Of a DNA stretch of 36,354 bases, positions 1 to 7,183 are shown piece after piece. The notes beneath the pieces are model-generated. The model ran no database searches. It was not told where the DNA came from and saw nothing but the letters and a program-made list of their open reading frames with translations. Within the stretch, counting starts at the first letter, position 1, and each line of letters starts with the position of its first letter. The DNA lies in contig NZ_LN651373.1 in the NCBI RefSeq assembly GCF_000826125.2, positions 1,236,733 to 1,273,086 of the forward strand, written 5' to 3'. Source of the stretch: Bhargavaea cecembensis (GTDB lineage Bacteria > Bacillota > Bacilli > Bacillales_A > Planococcaceae). The translations under genes were made by a program, and so were the position numbers.

Positions 1-521
1 TTGGACGCACGGTCATGAATGAGCTGAAAGACGCGGGCACCGACGTGATCGCCGTCGGGAAAATATCCGACATCTTCAACGGGGAAGGAATTACGGAAGC
101 GGTGCGGACAACCGGCAACATGGACGGCGTGGACAAGCTGCTCGATGTCATGAACAAGGACTTCCGCGGGCTTTCGTTTACGAACCTCGTCGACTTTGAC
201 GCCCTCTACGGCCACCGGCGCGACCCGGAAGGCTACGGGCGGGCCTTGGCCGAGTTCGATGCGCGCCTTCCCGAATTGATGGGTGCCATGAAAGAGGACG
301 ATCTTCTCTTCATCACGGCCGACCACGGGAACGACCCGACCGCGCCGGGGACGGACCACACGAGGGAATACGTTCCGCTCATCGCCTGGTCTCCAAGGTT
401 TTCCGGCGGCACGGAACTCCCCCTCCAGAAGACATTCGCTTCGGTCGGGGCGACCATCGCGGATAATTTCGGCGTCAAGCTTCCTGAATTCGGGGAGAGC
501 TTCCTCGGACGACTCTCTTAA
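1..521 (+). CDS. deoB: Phosphopentomutase DeoB, C-terminal part (5' end outside window)
   Basis: Phosphopentomutase interconverts ribose-1-phosphate (or deoxyribose-1-phosphate) and the 5-phosphate in cytosolic nucleoside salvage. The reading frame is open from base 3 to the TAA at 519-521, about 172 codons of a roughly 390-residue enzyme. The metal-binding set of the alkaline-phosphatase-like fold is visible: VDFDALYGH holds an Asp and His, TADHGNDPT holds an Asp-His pair, and GTDHTRE holds a further His. An internal ATG at base 15 is not the true start, because the frame and homology ([12 protein letters not shown]) run back past the window edge. It is followed 56 bp later by pdp, which uses the same sugar phosphates, so the two are probably one operon. 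In relatives a purine nucleoside phosphorylase gene often sits between them; none is present here. Confidence 0.95.
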   Translation, partial: GRTVMNELKDAGTDVIAVGKISDIFNGEGITEAVRTTGNMDGVDKLLDVMNKDFRGLSFTNLVDFDALYGHRRDPEGYGRALAEFDARLPELMGAMKEDDLLFITADHGNDPTAPGTDHTREYVPLIAWSPRFSGGTELPLQKTFASVGATIADNFGVKLPEFGESFLGRLS

Positions 522-577
522 ACCCGCTTCCGGACGGCAGGTCTGTCAGTTAATCAAAGAAAGCAGGCTGATTGGAA

Positions 578-1879
578 ATGAGAATGGTGGATATCATAGC
601 GAAAAAACGGGACGGCTTGAGCCTGTCTGATGAAGAGATCCGGTTCTTCATCGAAGGCATCACCGACGGCTCGGTCCCGGATTACCAGGCAAGTGCGCTC
701 CTCATGTCCATTTTCTTCAAGGACATGGATGAACGGGAGCGGGCGATGCTCACGATGGCGATGGTGGATTCGGGCGACCGGATCGACCTCGCGGGCATCG
801 ACGGCACCCTTGTGGACAAGCATTCGACGGGTGGAGTCGGCGATACGACGACCCTTATCCTCGGTCCGCTTGTCGCCGCATGCGGCGTGCCGGTCGCCAA
901 GATGAGCGGACGCGGCCTCGGGCATACCGGCGGCACGCTCGACAAGCTCGAGTCGATCGAAGGCTTCCATATCGAATTGACCGAAGCGCAGTTCAAAGAC
1001 CAGGTGAACCGGCTGAAGCTGGCCGTCATCGGACAGAGCGGCAACCTGACCCCGGCGGACAAGAAACTGTATGCCCTCCGCGATGTGACGGCAACGGTCG
1101 ACAGCATCCCGCTCATCGCCAGCTCCATCATGAGCAAGAAAATCGCTGCGGGCGCGGATGCGATCGTCCTCGATGTCAAGACCGGCGAAGGCGCCTTCAT
1201 GAAAACGGATGAAGATGCCCGCCTCCTCGCCGAAGCGATGGTCGGCATCGGCAATTCCGTCGGGCGCCGGACACTCGCCGTCATCTCCGACATGAGCCAG
1301 CCGCTCGGATTTGCGGTCGGGAACGCGCTTGAAGTGAAAGAAGCGATCGACACCCTGAAAGGGGAAGGACCCGAAGACCTCACCCGTCTCTGCATCGAAC
1401 TCGGCAGCCGGATGATCGTTGCCGGAGGCAAGGCGGAAACGCAGGAACAGGCCGCGGACATGGTGAAAGGCGTCCTGTCCGACGGTTCCGCCCTCGGGCT
1501 GTTCAAAGCGTTCATCGAGGCACAGGGCGGCGATCCGGACATCGTCGATCATCCCGGCAAACTGCCCTCTGCAAAAACGGTCCTCAATGTGGACGCACCG
1601 GAGGACGGCTTTGTCCAAGCGATCGGGGCGGACGACATCGGCCTGGCCGCCATGCATCTTGGCGCCGGCCGTGCGACCAAAGACGAAGAAATCGACCTCG
1701 GCGTCGGCATCGTGCTGAAAAAGAAAGTCGGGGACGAAGTCCGAAAAGGCGAGCCATTGGCGGAAGTCCATACGAACGGACGCGGCACGGAGACCGCCAT
1801 CGCCATGATCCGTGAACACATCAAAATCGGGCCGCAGCGCATCGCACCGCCGCCCCTCATCCACGCAGACATCCAATAA
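578..1879 (+). CDS. pdp: Pyrimidine-nucleoside phosphorylase
   Basis: This enzyme phosphorolyses uridine, thymidine or deoxyuridine to the free base plus (deoxy)ribose-1-phosphate, the substrate of the adjacent DeoB. The 433-residue product matches the Bacillus Pdp length. The phosphate-binding KHSTGGVGD lies at residues 81-89. The family signature [17 protein letters not shown] begins near residue 110, and [11 protein letters not shown] follows. The C-terminal alpha/beta domain contains a [12 protein letters not shown] stretch. I chose ATG 578 (MRMVDI, as in B. subtilis) over a TTG at 572 because GCAGG at 563-567 is correctly spaced for it. A strong terminator follows directly, so it is the last gene of the nucleoside operon. 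Confidence 0.95.
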   Translation: MRMVDIIAKKRDGLSLSDEEIRFFIEGITDGSVPDYQASALLMSIFFKDMDERERAMLTMAMVDSGDRIDLAGIDGTLVDKHSTGGVGDTTTLILGPLVAACGVPVAKMSGRGLGHTGGTLDKLESIEGFHIELTEAQFKDQVNRLKLAVIGQSGNLTPADKKLYALRDVTATVDSIPLIASSIMSKKIAAGADAIVLDVKTGEGAFMKTDEDARLLAEAMVGIGNSVGRRTLAVISDMSQPLGFAVGNALEVKEAIDTLKGEGPEDLTRLCIELGSRMIVAGGKAETQEQAADMVKGVLSDGSALGLFKAFIEAQGGDPDIVDHPGKLPSAKTVLNVDAPEDGFVQAIGADDIGLAAMHLGAGRATKDEEIDLGVGIVLKKKVGDEVRKGEPLAEVHTNGRGTETAIAMIREHIKIGPQRIAPPPLIHADIQ

Positions 1880-1882
1880 GTG

Positions 1883-1921
1883 CTGTGCGGAAGCCAAACC
1901 TGGCTCCCGCACAGTTTTTTT
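1883..1921 (+). terminator. Rho-independent terminator after pdp
   Basis: CTGTGCGG (1883-1890) pairs with CCGCACAG (1907-1914). An inner AGCCA/TGGCT stem encloses an AACC loop, and seven T follow. Confidence 0.9.
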
Positions 1922-1938
1922 GTGGGGCGGTTTCAGGC

Positions 1939-2043
1939 GAGTGTTATCGGAGCGGGGCCGAGTGTAATCGGAGGACAGCCGAGTGTCATCGCAGAGGGAG
2001 CGAGTGTCATCGGAGCGACGCCGAGTGCTATCACATGCACAAG
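1939..2043. repeat. Intergenic tandem array, five 21-bp units
   Basis: Units start with GAGTG at 1939, 1960, 1981, 2002 and 2023, exactly 21 bp apart. Consensus core is GAGTGNNATCGGAG followed by a GC-rich 7-mer ending in CC or GC. The last copy is degenerate. The array lies between the pdp terminator and the spoIIAA promoter. The period is a whole number of codons, so a frame stays open across it, but I see no ribosome-binding site or domain and do not call a gene. The rest of 1922-2207 holds only the spoIIAA promoter. Confidence 0.85.
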
Positions 2044-2154
2044 GGACAAAAAAACCCGCACATTCCCATGTATAAATCCCCCTTCCTCTGGACAGTCTCG
2101 AGAGACGGGCCGTCCGTCTATATTTGCCGGTTCTGCACTAGTTTTGTCGGGGGG

Positions 2155-2184
2155 CAAGGAGTCCGCCGACGAGGCGTGGAATAG
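2155..2184 (+). promoter_or_regulatory. Candidate sigma-H promoter for spoIIAA operon
   Basis: AGGA (2157-2160) and GAAT (2179-2182, preceded by G at 2176) sit at the spacing of the sigma-H consensus (AGGA-WWW, 11-12 bp, RNNGAAT). The WWW part of the -35 is poor. The B. subtilis operon is known to be sigma-H dependent. Confidence 0.45.
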
Positions 2185-2207
2185 ACGGCTGAAAGGGGGC
2201 AGATCGA

Positions 2208-2564
2208 ATGGAACAGATCATTGAAATATTGGAAGGCGGCATGGTGTCGGTGCGGCCGGAAGGGGAACTGGATCACCATGCGGCGGATGAAATCCGGCGG
2301 ACGGTCAGCCAGCTGCTCTACGGCGGATCGATCAGCGGCATCATCTGGGACCTCAGCAATCTGCAGTTTATGGACAGTGCGGGCATCGGGCTGATACTCG
2401 GAAGGATGAGGGACCTGAGGGCGGTCGACGGGGAGACGGTCATCCTGAACCCGTCCGCGACGATGAGGAAAATGTTTGAAATGTCGGGGCTCGGCCCCCA
2501 TCTTCTTGATGGAACGACGCAAGAGGCAAAGGACAGGCTGGGAGGGATCCTGCATGGAAAATGA
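2208..2564 (+). CDS. spoIIAA: Anti-sigma-F factor antagonist SpoIIAA
   Basis: SpoIIAA is the STAS-domain switch protein that, when unphosphorylated, pulls SpoIIAB off sigma-F in the forespore. The 118-residue length is typical. The phosphorylatable serine is Ser57, in FMDSAGIGLILGR; B. subtilis has MDSSGIG, so the second Ser is Ala here while the acceptor is kept. The start is ATG 2208 behind AAAGGGGG (2192-2199). The 3' end overlaps spoIIAB by 11 bp, implying translational coupling and matched stoichiometry. In B. subtilis dacF is the first gene of this operon; here the operon begins with spoIIAA, behind a putative sigma-H promoter and a 21-bp repeat array. Confidence 0.95.
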   Translation: MEQIIEILEGGMVSVRPEGELDHHAADEIRRTVSQLLYGGSISGIIWDLSNLQFMDSAGIGLILGRMRDLRAVDGETVILNPSATMRKMFEMSGLGPHLLDGTTQEAKDRLGGILHGK

Positions 2565-3003
2565 AATGACGCTGACATTTTCGGCAATCAGTGAAAACGA
2601 GGCGCTTGCCCGGATGACGCTGACATTCTTTATCGCGCCGCTCGACCCGACGCTGGAGGAAATCTCCGAATACAAGACCATCATCTCCGAAGCGGCGACG
2701 AATGCGATCATCCACGGCTATTCGGAAGATCCGGCGGGCCAGGTGGAGATCCGCGCCCGGCTGGACGGACGGGAAGTGACGGTATCGATCACCGACCGCG
2801 GTGGCGGCATCGCCGACGTGGAGGAGGCCATGCAGCCGATGTTCACGACGAAGCCGGAGACCGAGCGTTCGGGGATGGGCTTTACGATCATGGAAAGTTT
2901 CGCCGACAGCCTAGAGGTCAAATCCGAGCCGGGTGAAGGAACGACCGTGACGTTCCGAAAAACGTTCGCCCCCGTGCCGGAAGCCTGCCGGACGACGGGG
3001 TGA
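2554..3003 (+). CDS. spoIIAB: Anti-sigma-F factor / SpoIIAA kinase SpoIIAB
   Basis: SpoIIAB is a GHKL-fold serine kinase that holds sigma-F inactive with ATP and phosphorylates SpoIIAA. The 149-residue product starts at ATG 2554 (MENEMTLTFSA, aligned with B. subtilis MKNEMHLEFSA). An upstream in-frame start at 2476 would add 26 unrelated residues and is rejected. GGGAGGG at 2540-2546 is the ribosome-binding site. Bergerat-fold ATP-site boxes are present: N box with Glu46 and Asn50, G1 DRGGGIAD at 81-88, and G2 RSGMGF at 105-110. FTTKPETERSGMG is the ATP lid. The gene overlaps spoIIAA by 11 bp and abuts sigF. Confidence 0.96.
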   Translation: MENEMTLTFSAISENEALARMTLTFFIAPLDPTLEEISEYKTIISEAATNAIIHGYSEDPAGQVEIRARLDGREVTVSITDRGGGIADVEEAMQPMFTTKPETERSGMGFTIMESFADSLEVKSEPGEGTTVTFRKTFAPVPEACRTTG

Positions 3004-3801
3004 ATGATGGAAGAGCATGGGACTCAGCGAAAGCCGCCACTTCTGACACAGGAAAAGATGCGGGAGCTGATCAGCGCCGCACAGGCGGGAGACACGGAAT
3101 CAAGGCGTGAGATGGTCGAAGGCAACACACGGCTTGTCTGGTCGATCGTCCAGCGCTTCTCCTCAAGGGGAGTCGAACTGGATGATCTGTACCAGATCGG
3201 GTGCATCGGCCTCTTAAAGGCGGTCGATAAATTCGACCTCAGCTTTGACGTGAAGTTCTCCACTTACGCCGTCCCGATGATCATCGGGGAGATCCAGCGG
3301 TTCCTCCGGGACGACGGCATGGTCAAGGTCAGCCGCTCCATCCGCGAACTCAACTTCAAGATCCGGCATGCCACCGACGACTTCATGAAACAGCATGAAC
3401 GGTCGCCCACCGTATCGGAAATCTCAGAGATCATCGGGGTCCCGGCGGGCGAGGTGATCGTGGCGATGGATGCCATGCGCGACCCCGCCTCCCTGCAGGA
3501 GCAGCTGTATGAAGGGGAGGGAGATTCGGTCACGCTGATGGATCAGGTCCGCGACGAGCGGTCCGAGCGGGGCTTTGATCATATCCCACTGAAAGACATC
3601 ATTTCCAGACTTGATCCGAGGGACCGGACGATCATCATCATGCGTTTCTATATGGACTGCACGCAGAGTGACATTGCGGAACGTCTCGGCATTTCCCAGG
3701 TTCAGGTGTCGAGGCTGGAAAAGAAGATCCTGGCCAGAATGAAAGCCTGGATGCGTCCGGATCTTGCACGGGAACCAGTGAAGATGAAAGGGGAAGGATG
3801 A
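3004..3801 (+). CDS. sigF: RNA polymerase sporulation sigma factor SigF
   Basis: Sigma-F is the first forespore-specific sigma factor, held by SpoIIAB and released by SpoIIAA. It has 265 residues (B. subtilis 255). Region 2 is at about 36-106 (NTRLVWSIVQRF, DLYQIGCIGLLKAVDKFD, FSTYAVPMIIGEIQRF). Region 3 is at about 115-185. Region 4, with the -35-binding helix-turn-helix GISQVQVSRLEKKIL, is at about 197-250. The start ATG 3004 immediately follows the spoIIAB stop, behind a GGGG ribosome-binding site; ATG 3007 is an alternative. The 3' end overlaps the next gene by an ATGA, which couples SpoVAF translation to sigF. Confidence 0.96.
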   Translation: MMEEHGTQRKPPLLTQEKMRELISAAQAGDTESRREMVEGNTRLVWSIVQRFSSRGVELDDLYQIGCIGLLKAVDKFDLSFDVKFSTYAVPMIIGEIQRFLRDDGMVKVSRSIRELNFKIRHATDDFMKQHERSPTVSEISEIIGVPAGEVIVAMDAMRDPASLQEQLYEGEGDSVTLMDQVRDERSERGFDHIPLKDIISRLDPRDRTIIIMRFYMDCTQSDIAERLGISQVQVSRLEKKILARMKAWMRPDLAREPVKMKGEG

Positions 3802-5252
3802 CGATCAACCGTCTATACGACAGCAGAGACCAGGCAAAAGAACAACTTGGTGCTCTTTTCGGCGATGGCGAAACGTATGACTTCGTCATGGCGGATCTCC
3901 ATCTGAGGGAAGAGCCCGCCACGATGGTGTATATGAACGGGCTCGTGAGCGGCCAGGTCGTGACCGAACTTCTGACATCCATGCAGGCCGCGGACGACTG
4001 GGATACGCTCCACGACCTGATGGACCGCTCGAATTTCATTACCTTCTTCCCTTACCATGCGGCCGGCCCGGCAAAGGACGTCGATGACTTGATCGACTCG
4101 GTCCTGAGCGGGCAGGCCGCTTTTATCATGGATGACGGATCGGTGTTCCTCGCGGATGTCCGTGAATATCCGGGCCGCCAGCCGGAGGAGCCGGACAATG
4201 AAAAGGTCATCCGGGGGTCGAGGGACGGATTCACGGAAAACATTCTCCAGAATACGGCACTCATCAGAAGACGCCTCCGGGACCCGGCGCTCCGCTTCCA
4301 GATCCACCGGGTGTCCGAGCGAAGCCGCCTGGATGTGGCGATCGGCTATATCGAAGGCGTGGCGAACAGCGACCACGTCGACATGATCAAGGACCGTCTG
4401 GCCCAGATCAAGCATGACGGAATGACGATGACGGACAAGCAGCTTGAGGAGATGCTGTTCAAGCAGAAGTTCCACCCTGTGCCGTTCGTCCGGTTCACCG
4501 AACGGCCGGACATCTGTGCCGCCCATCTGCTGGAAGGGCATATCGCCATCGTCGTGGACACATCGCCGTCGGTTCTTCTCGTTCCGATTTCGATCTTCCA
4601 TCATCTCCAGCATGCGGAAGAGTACCGGCAGGCCCCGCTCATCGGAAGCATGGTGAGACTGCTGCGGTTCACCGGCTTCCTGATCAGCATTTTCCTCCTG
4701 CCGCTCTGGTACATGCTCGTCAAGCACAGCGATCATCTGCCCGCAGCGCTTGATTTTCTCGGACCGAAAGAGCACGGATCGGTGCCTCTCCTCTTCCAGA
4801 TCATCACGGCGGATGCCGGCATCGAGATCATGAGGCTTGCGGCCATTCATACGCCGACGCCCCTGACGACGGCCATGGGGCTGATCGCGGCCGTCATCAT
4901 CGGCCAGATTGCGATCGACGTCGGGCTGTTCACCGCAGAGGTCGTCCTTTACGTTGCGCTGACAGCAGTGGTCACATTTGCGATCCCGTCCTATGAACTC
5001 AGCATCGCGGCGAAGATATTCCGTGCGCTGCTGCTCATCACGACTGCCCTCATGGGACCGTCCGGCTTCTTTGTCGGGACCGCCGTCCTGTTCTGGTATC
5101 TCTGTTCGGTGAAGCCGATGGGGGTTCCGTACCTCTGGCCGCTCGTCCCGTTCTTCCCGAATGCGCTCCGCCGGGTGGTCATCCGCTACCCGATGACGGA
5201 AAATGCAATCCGGCCGTTCATCACCGGTTCCCCTGAACGAAAGCGGTCCTGA
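3798..5252 (+). CDS. spoVAF: Spore germination protein SpoVAF (GerA-A family)
   Basis: This 484-residue inner spore-membrane protein belongs to the GerAA/SpoVAF family; SpoVAF is reported to promote germination alongside the SpoVA Ca-dipicolinate channel. The N-terminal soluble GerA domain spans about 20-270 and contains VIRGSRDGFTENI at 137-149, the family hallmark. Hydrophobic segments lie at about 288-308, 357-377, 380-396 and 405-437. I call spoVAF rather than a nutrient-receptor A subunit because it sits in the sigF operon, as in Bacillus, where spoVAF ends the spoVA operon downstream of sigF. The genes spoVAA to spoVAE that normally lie between are absent. Its start overlaps the sigF stop (ATGA). 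Confidence 0.85.
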   Translation: MTINRLYDSRDQAKEQLGALFGDGETYDFVMADLHLREEPATMVYMNGLVSGQVVTELLTSMQAADDWDTLHDLMDRSNFITFFPYHAAGPAKDVDDLIDSVLSGQAAFIMDDGSVFLADVREYPGRQPEEPDNEKVIRGSRDGFTENILQNTALIRRRLRDPALRFQIHRVSERSRLDVAIGYIEGVANSDHVDMIKDRLAQIKHDGMTMTDKQLEEMLFKQKFHPVPFVRFTERPDICAAHLLEGHIAIVVDTSPSVLLVPISIFHHLQHAEEYRQAPLIGSMVRLLRFTGFLISIFLLPLWYMLVKHSDHLPAALDFLGPKEHGSVPLLFQIITADAGIEIMRLAAIHTPTPLTTAMGLIAAVIIGQIAIDVGLFTAEVVLYVALTAVVTFAIPSYELSIAAKIFRALLLITTALMGPSGFFVGTAVLFWYLCSVKPMGVPYLWPLVPFFPNALRRVVIRYPMTENAIRPFITGSPERKRS

Positions 5253-5259
5253 AGGCACA

Positions 5260-5288
5260 TTGCACGTTCCCACCCTTCATGGTAAAGT
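5260..5288 (+). promoter_or_regulatory. Weak sigma-A promoter candidate for lysA
   Basis: TTGCAC (5260-5265), 17-bp spacer, TAAAGT (5283-5288). Both boxes are imperfect. If real, transcription starts near 5295, which excludes the in-frame ATG at 5279 and favours the GTG start at 5321. Confidence 0.3.
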
Positions 5289-5320
5289 TTGTAGTAGACC
5301 AAGCCGGGGGGATGAGCAGG

Positions 5321-6649
5321 GTGCATCTATACGGAACTCAGAAGATCAACAGCAAGGGCCGCCTGGAGATCGGCGGGACCGATACCGTCGCGCTCGCCGG
5401 CATTTACGGGACACCGCTCATCGTGTATGACACGGAACTCATCCGGTCCCGGGCGCGCGCTTTCAAAGAGGCATTTGCGGAAGAAGGAGTGCCTGCACAG
5501 GTGGCATACGCCAGCAAGGCCTTCTCCTGTCTCGCAATCTACCGGCTCGCCGAAGAGGAGGGGCTGTCGCTCGATGTCGTTTCGGGCGGAGAGCTGTTCA
5601 CGGCGATCCGTGCGGGCTTCCCCGCGGAGCGGATCCATTTCCACGGCAACAATAAAAGCCGGGAAGAGCTCCGGATGGCATTCGACGAAGGAGTCGGCTG
5701 CATCGTCGCAGACAACTTCCTCGAAATCGGCCTGATCGGGGAACTGGCGCGCAATCATTCGGAGCCGATGGATGTCCTCATCCGGGTGACTCCGGGGATC
5801 GAGGCGCACACCCACGACTACATCACGACAGGCCAGGAAGATTCGAAATTCGGGTTTGACCTGAACAACGGACAGGCGGACGAGGCGCTCCGGCTGCTGA
5901 CCGGCATGCCGGGCGTCCGTGTGCTCGGGCTCCATTGCCATATCGGCTCCCAGATCTTCGACACCGAAGCGTTCGGGCTGGCGGCGGAGAGCCTGATCCG
6001 GAAAATGGATGCCTGGAAGAAGGAGAGCGGCTTTGTCTGCACCGTGCTCAATCTCGGCGGCGGCTTCGGAATCCGCTACACGGAGGACGACCATCCGCTT
6101 GAGCCCCAGGAATACGTCCGCAGCATGATCCGCACGGTCAAGCGGATGACGGAGGAAGCGGGGTATCCGCTTCCCGAGATCTGGATCGAGCCCGGGCGCT
6201 CGCTCGTCGGGGACGCGGGAACGACGCTTTATACGGCAGGCTCGACGAAGACGGTTCCGGACGTGCGCACTTATCTTGCCGTCGACGGCGGAATGAGCGA
6301 TAATATCCGGCCCGCTCTGTACGGGGCCGAATATTCCGCCGCGCTCGCCAGCCGCATGGATGCGGCTCATGACGTCCGGTATACGATCGCCGGAAAGTGC
6401 TGCGAATCCGGGGACAAGCTCATCGAGGAAGCCTGCCTGCCCGAAACGGAAGAAGGCGACCTGATCGCCGTGTTCTGCACGGGGGCCTACGGCTACGCCA
6501 TGGCCAGCAATTATAACCGCCTTCCGCGCCCTGCCGTCGTCTTTGCGGAAAATGGGGAGCATCGCCCGGTGATCCGCCGGGAGACGTATGAAGACCTCAT
6601 CCGGCTGGACGCCGAACCTGCAAACGTGGGAAAGGAAGGAATCCGTTGA
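5321..6649 (+). CDS. lysA: Diaminopimelate decarboxylase LysA
   Basis: LysA is a PLP enzyme that decarboxylates meso-diaminopimelate to L-lysine, the last step of lysine synthesis. The product has 442 residues (B. subtilis about 440). PLP lysine is Lys66 in VAYASKAF. HGNNKSREEL, HCHIGSQIF, the phosphate loop LGGGFG, EPGRSLVGDAG and the substrate-site CCESGD are all present. I prefer GTG 5321 (MHLYGTQ, aligned with B. subtilis MFLHGTS) with the purine-rich GGGGGGATG at 5306-5314 as ribosome-binding site. ATG 5312 and ATG 5279 are in frame, but the first abuts the G run and the second has no ribosome-binding site. The stop overlaps a small membrane-peptide gene (TTGA). The ppiB gene that follows lysA in B. 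subtilis is absent. Confidence 0.95.
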   Translation: MHLYGTQKINSKGRLEIGGTDTVALAGIYGTPLIVYDTELIRSRARAFKEAFAEEGVPAQVAYASKAFSCLAIYRLAEEEGLSLDVVSGGELFTAIRAGFPAERIHFHGNNKSREELRMAFDEGVGCIVADNFLEIGLIGELARNHSEPMDVLIRVTPGIEAHTHDYITTGQEDSKFGFDLNNGQADEALRLLTGMPGVRVLGLHCHIGSQIFDTEAFGLAAESLIRKMDAWKKESGFVCTVLNLGGGFGIRYTEDDHPLEPQEYVRSMIRTVKRMTEEAGYPLPEIWIEPGRSLVGDAGTTLYTAGSTKTVPDVRTYLAVDGGMSDNIRPALYGAEYSAALASRMDAAHDVRYTIAGKCCESGDKLIEEACLPETEEGDLIAVFCTGAYGYAMASNYNRLPRPAVVFAENGEHRPVIRRETYEDLIRLDAEPANVGKEGIR

Positions 6650-6756
6650 GGAAACAGAACATCATCCTGTTCCTTCTCCTTGTCATCATGGCGATCATCT
6701 GGGGAGCGATCTACTGGATTTTCATCGTGCCTGACGGGGGGGCGCCGGTTAACTGA
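6646..6756 (+). CDS. Small single-span membrane peptide, 36 residues, function unknown
   Basis: A short frame starts at TTG 6646, overlapping the lysA stop as TTGA, and ends at TGA 6754-6756. A strong ribosome-binding site AAAGGAAGGA (6631-6640) lies 5 bp upstream, inside the end of lysA. The peptide begins MRKQN, continues with a hydrophobic, aromatic-rich helix at about residues 6-28 (two Trp, one Tyr), and ends with a short PDGGAPVN tail. The positive N-terminus predicts N-in topology. I recognise no family. The coupling to lysA and good ribosome-binding site argue for a translated gene; the evidence is positional only. Confidence 0.6.
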   Translation: MRKQNIILFLLLVIMAIIWGAIYWIFIVPDGGAPVN

Positions 6757-6791
6757 GACCGGGAGAGAACACGAAAAAGAGGGATCGCATC

Positions 6792-7163
6792 ATGTTATTG
6801 CGCTATAAGAAATCACTCGAAAAAATCGCGATGGGCCTTCTCTCCTTCATGCCGGAGGAAAAGGACCTGAAGAAGCTGAAGGAAACGATCCACAGATATG
6901 AGACGGATGACCGCTTCCAGCTTTTCCTCTGGAAACAGGGCGAGGATTTCATCGGCCTGATCGGTGTGGAGACGGAGGAAGACACCGTCACGGTCCATCA
7001 CGTTTCCGTCAACCCGTCCCACAGGGGCGAAGGAGTCGGAAAAGCGATGGTCGGGAAACTTGCAGCGCTCCTGCCCGGGAAGACATTCAGACCGACCGAG
7101 GCAACACGTGCGTTTCTGGATAAATGCCTGGATCACACAGAAGGAGGGACAGACCGTCAATGA
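6792..7163 (+). CDS. ribT: RibT, GNAT-family acetyltransferase-like protein
   Basis: The 123-residue protein matches B. subtilis RibT along its length (MLLRYKKSLEKIAMGLLSFMP at the N-terminus). RibT is the last gene of the Bacillus riboflavin operon and has a GNAT fold; its substrate is not firmly known. The acetyl-CoA loop is in VNPSHRGEGVGKAM (R-G-E-G-V-G). Here it stands without ribD, ribE, ribA or ribH, behind lysA and the small membrane peptide. No FMN riboswitch precedes it, so its riboflavin link in this organism is uncertain. Its TGA stop (7161-7163) lies in the loop of a terminator hairpin shared with the opposing gene. Confidence 0.88.
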   Translation: MLLRYKKSLEKIAMGLLSFMPEEKDLKKLKETIHRYETDDRFQLFLWKQGEDFIGLIGVETEEDTVTVHHVSVNPSHRGEGVGKAMVGKLAALLPGKTFRPTEATRAFLDKCLDHTEGGTDRQ

Positions 7164-7183
7164 CGGCTGTCCCTTCCTTTTTT
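7141..7183 (+). terminator. Terminator at the ribT/ypuF convergent junction
   Basis: AAGGAGGGACAG (7141-7152) pairs with CTGTCCCTTCCTT (7167-7179) with one bulge. Inner CCGTCA (7154-7159) pairs with TGACGG (7161-7166). Six T follow at 7178-7183, so it terminates the plus strand; no T run exists on the minus side. Confidence 0.85.

Noticed and set aside
554-1912. 452-residue antisense frame over pdp, and similar long antisense frames over resC-resE, sigF-spoVAF and lysA
   Set aside because: These shadow frames arise from high GC and strong third-position bias of real genes. None has a ribosome-binding site or recognisable domain.
1885-2224. Long open frames across the first 21-bp array, encoding heptapeptide repeats
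   Set aside because: They begin inside the pdp terminator, lack a ribosome-binding site and run into the spoIIAA promoter. The open frames are explained by a period divisible by three.
3798-5252. Nutrient germinant receptor A subunit (gerAA-like) instead of spoVAF
   Set aside because: No gerB or gerC neighbours exist, and the position directly after sigF is that of spoVAF. Sequence family alone would not exclude it.
5279-5320. ATG at 5279 as lysA start
   Set aside because: No ribosome-binding site; it lies before the only promoter-consistent start, and the extra 14 residues do not align with LysA.
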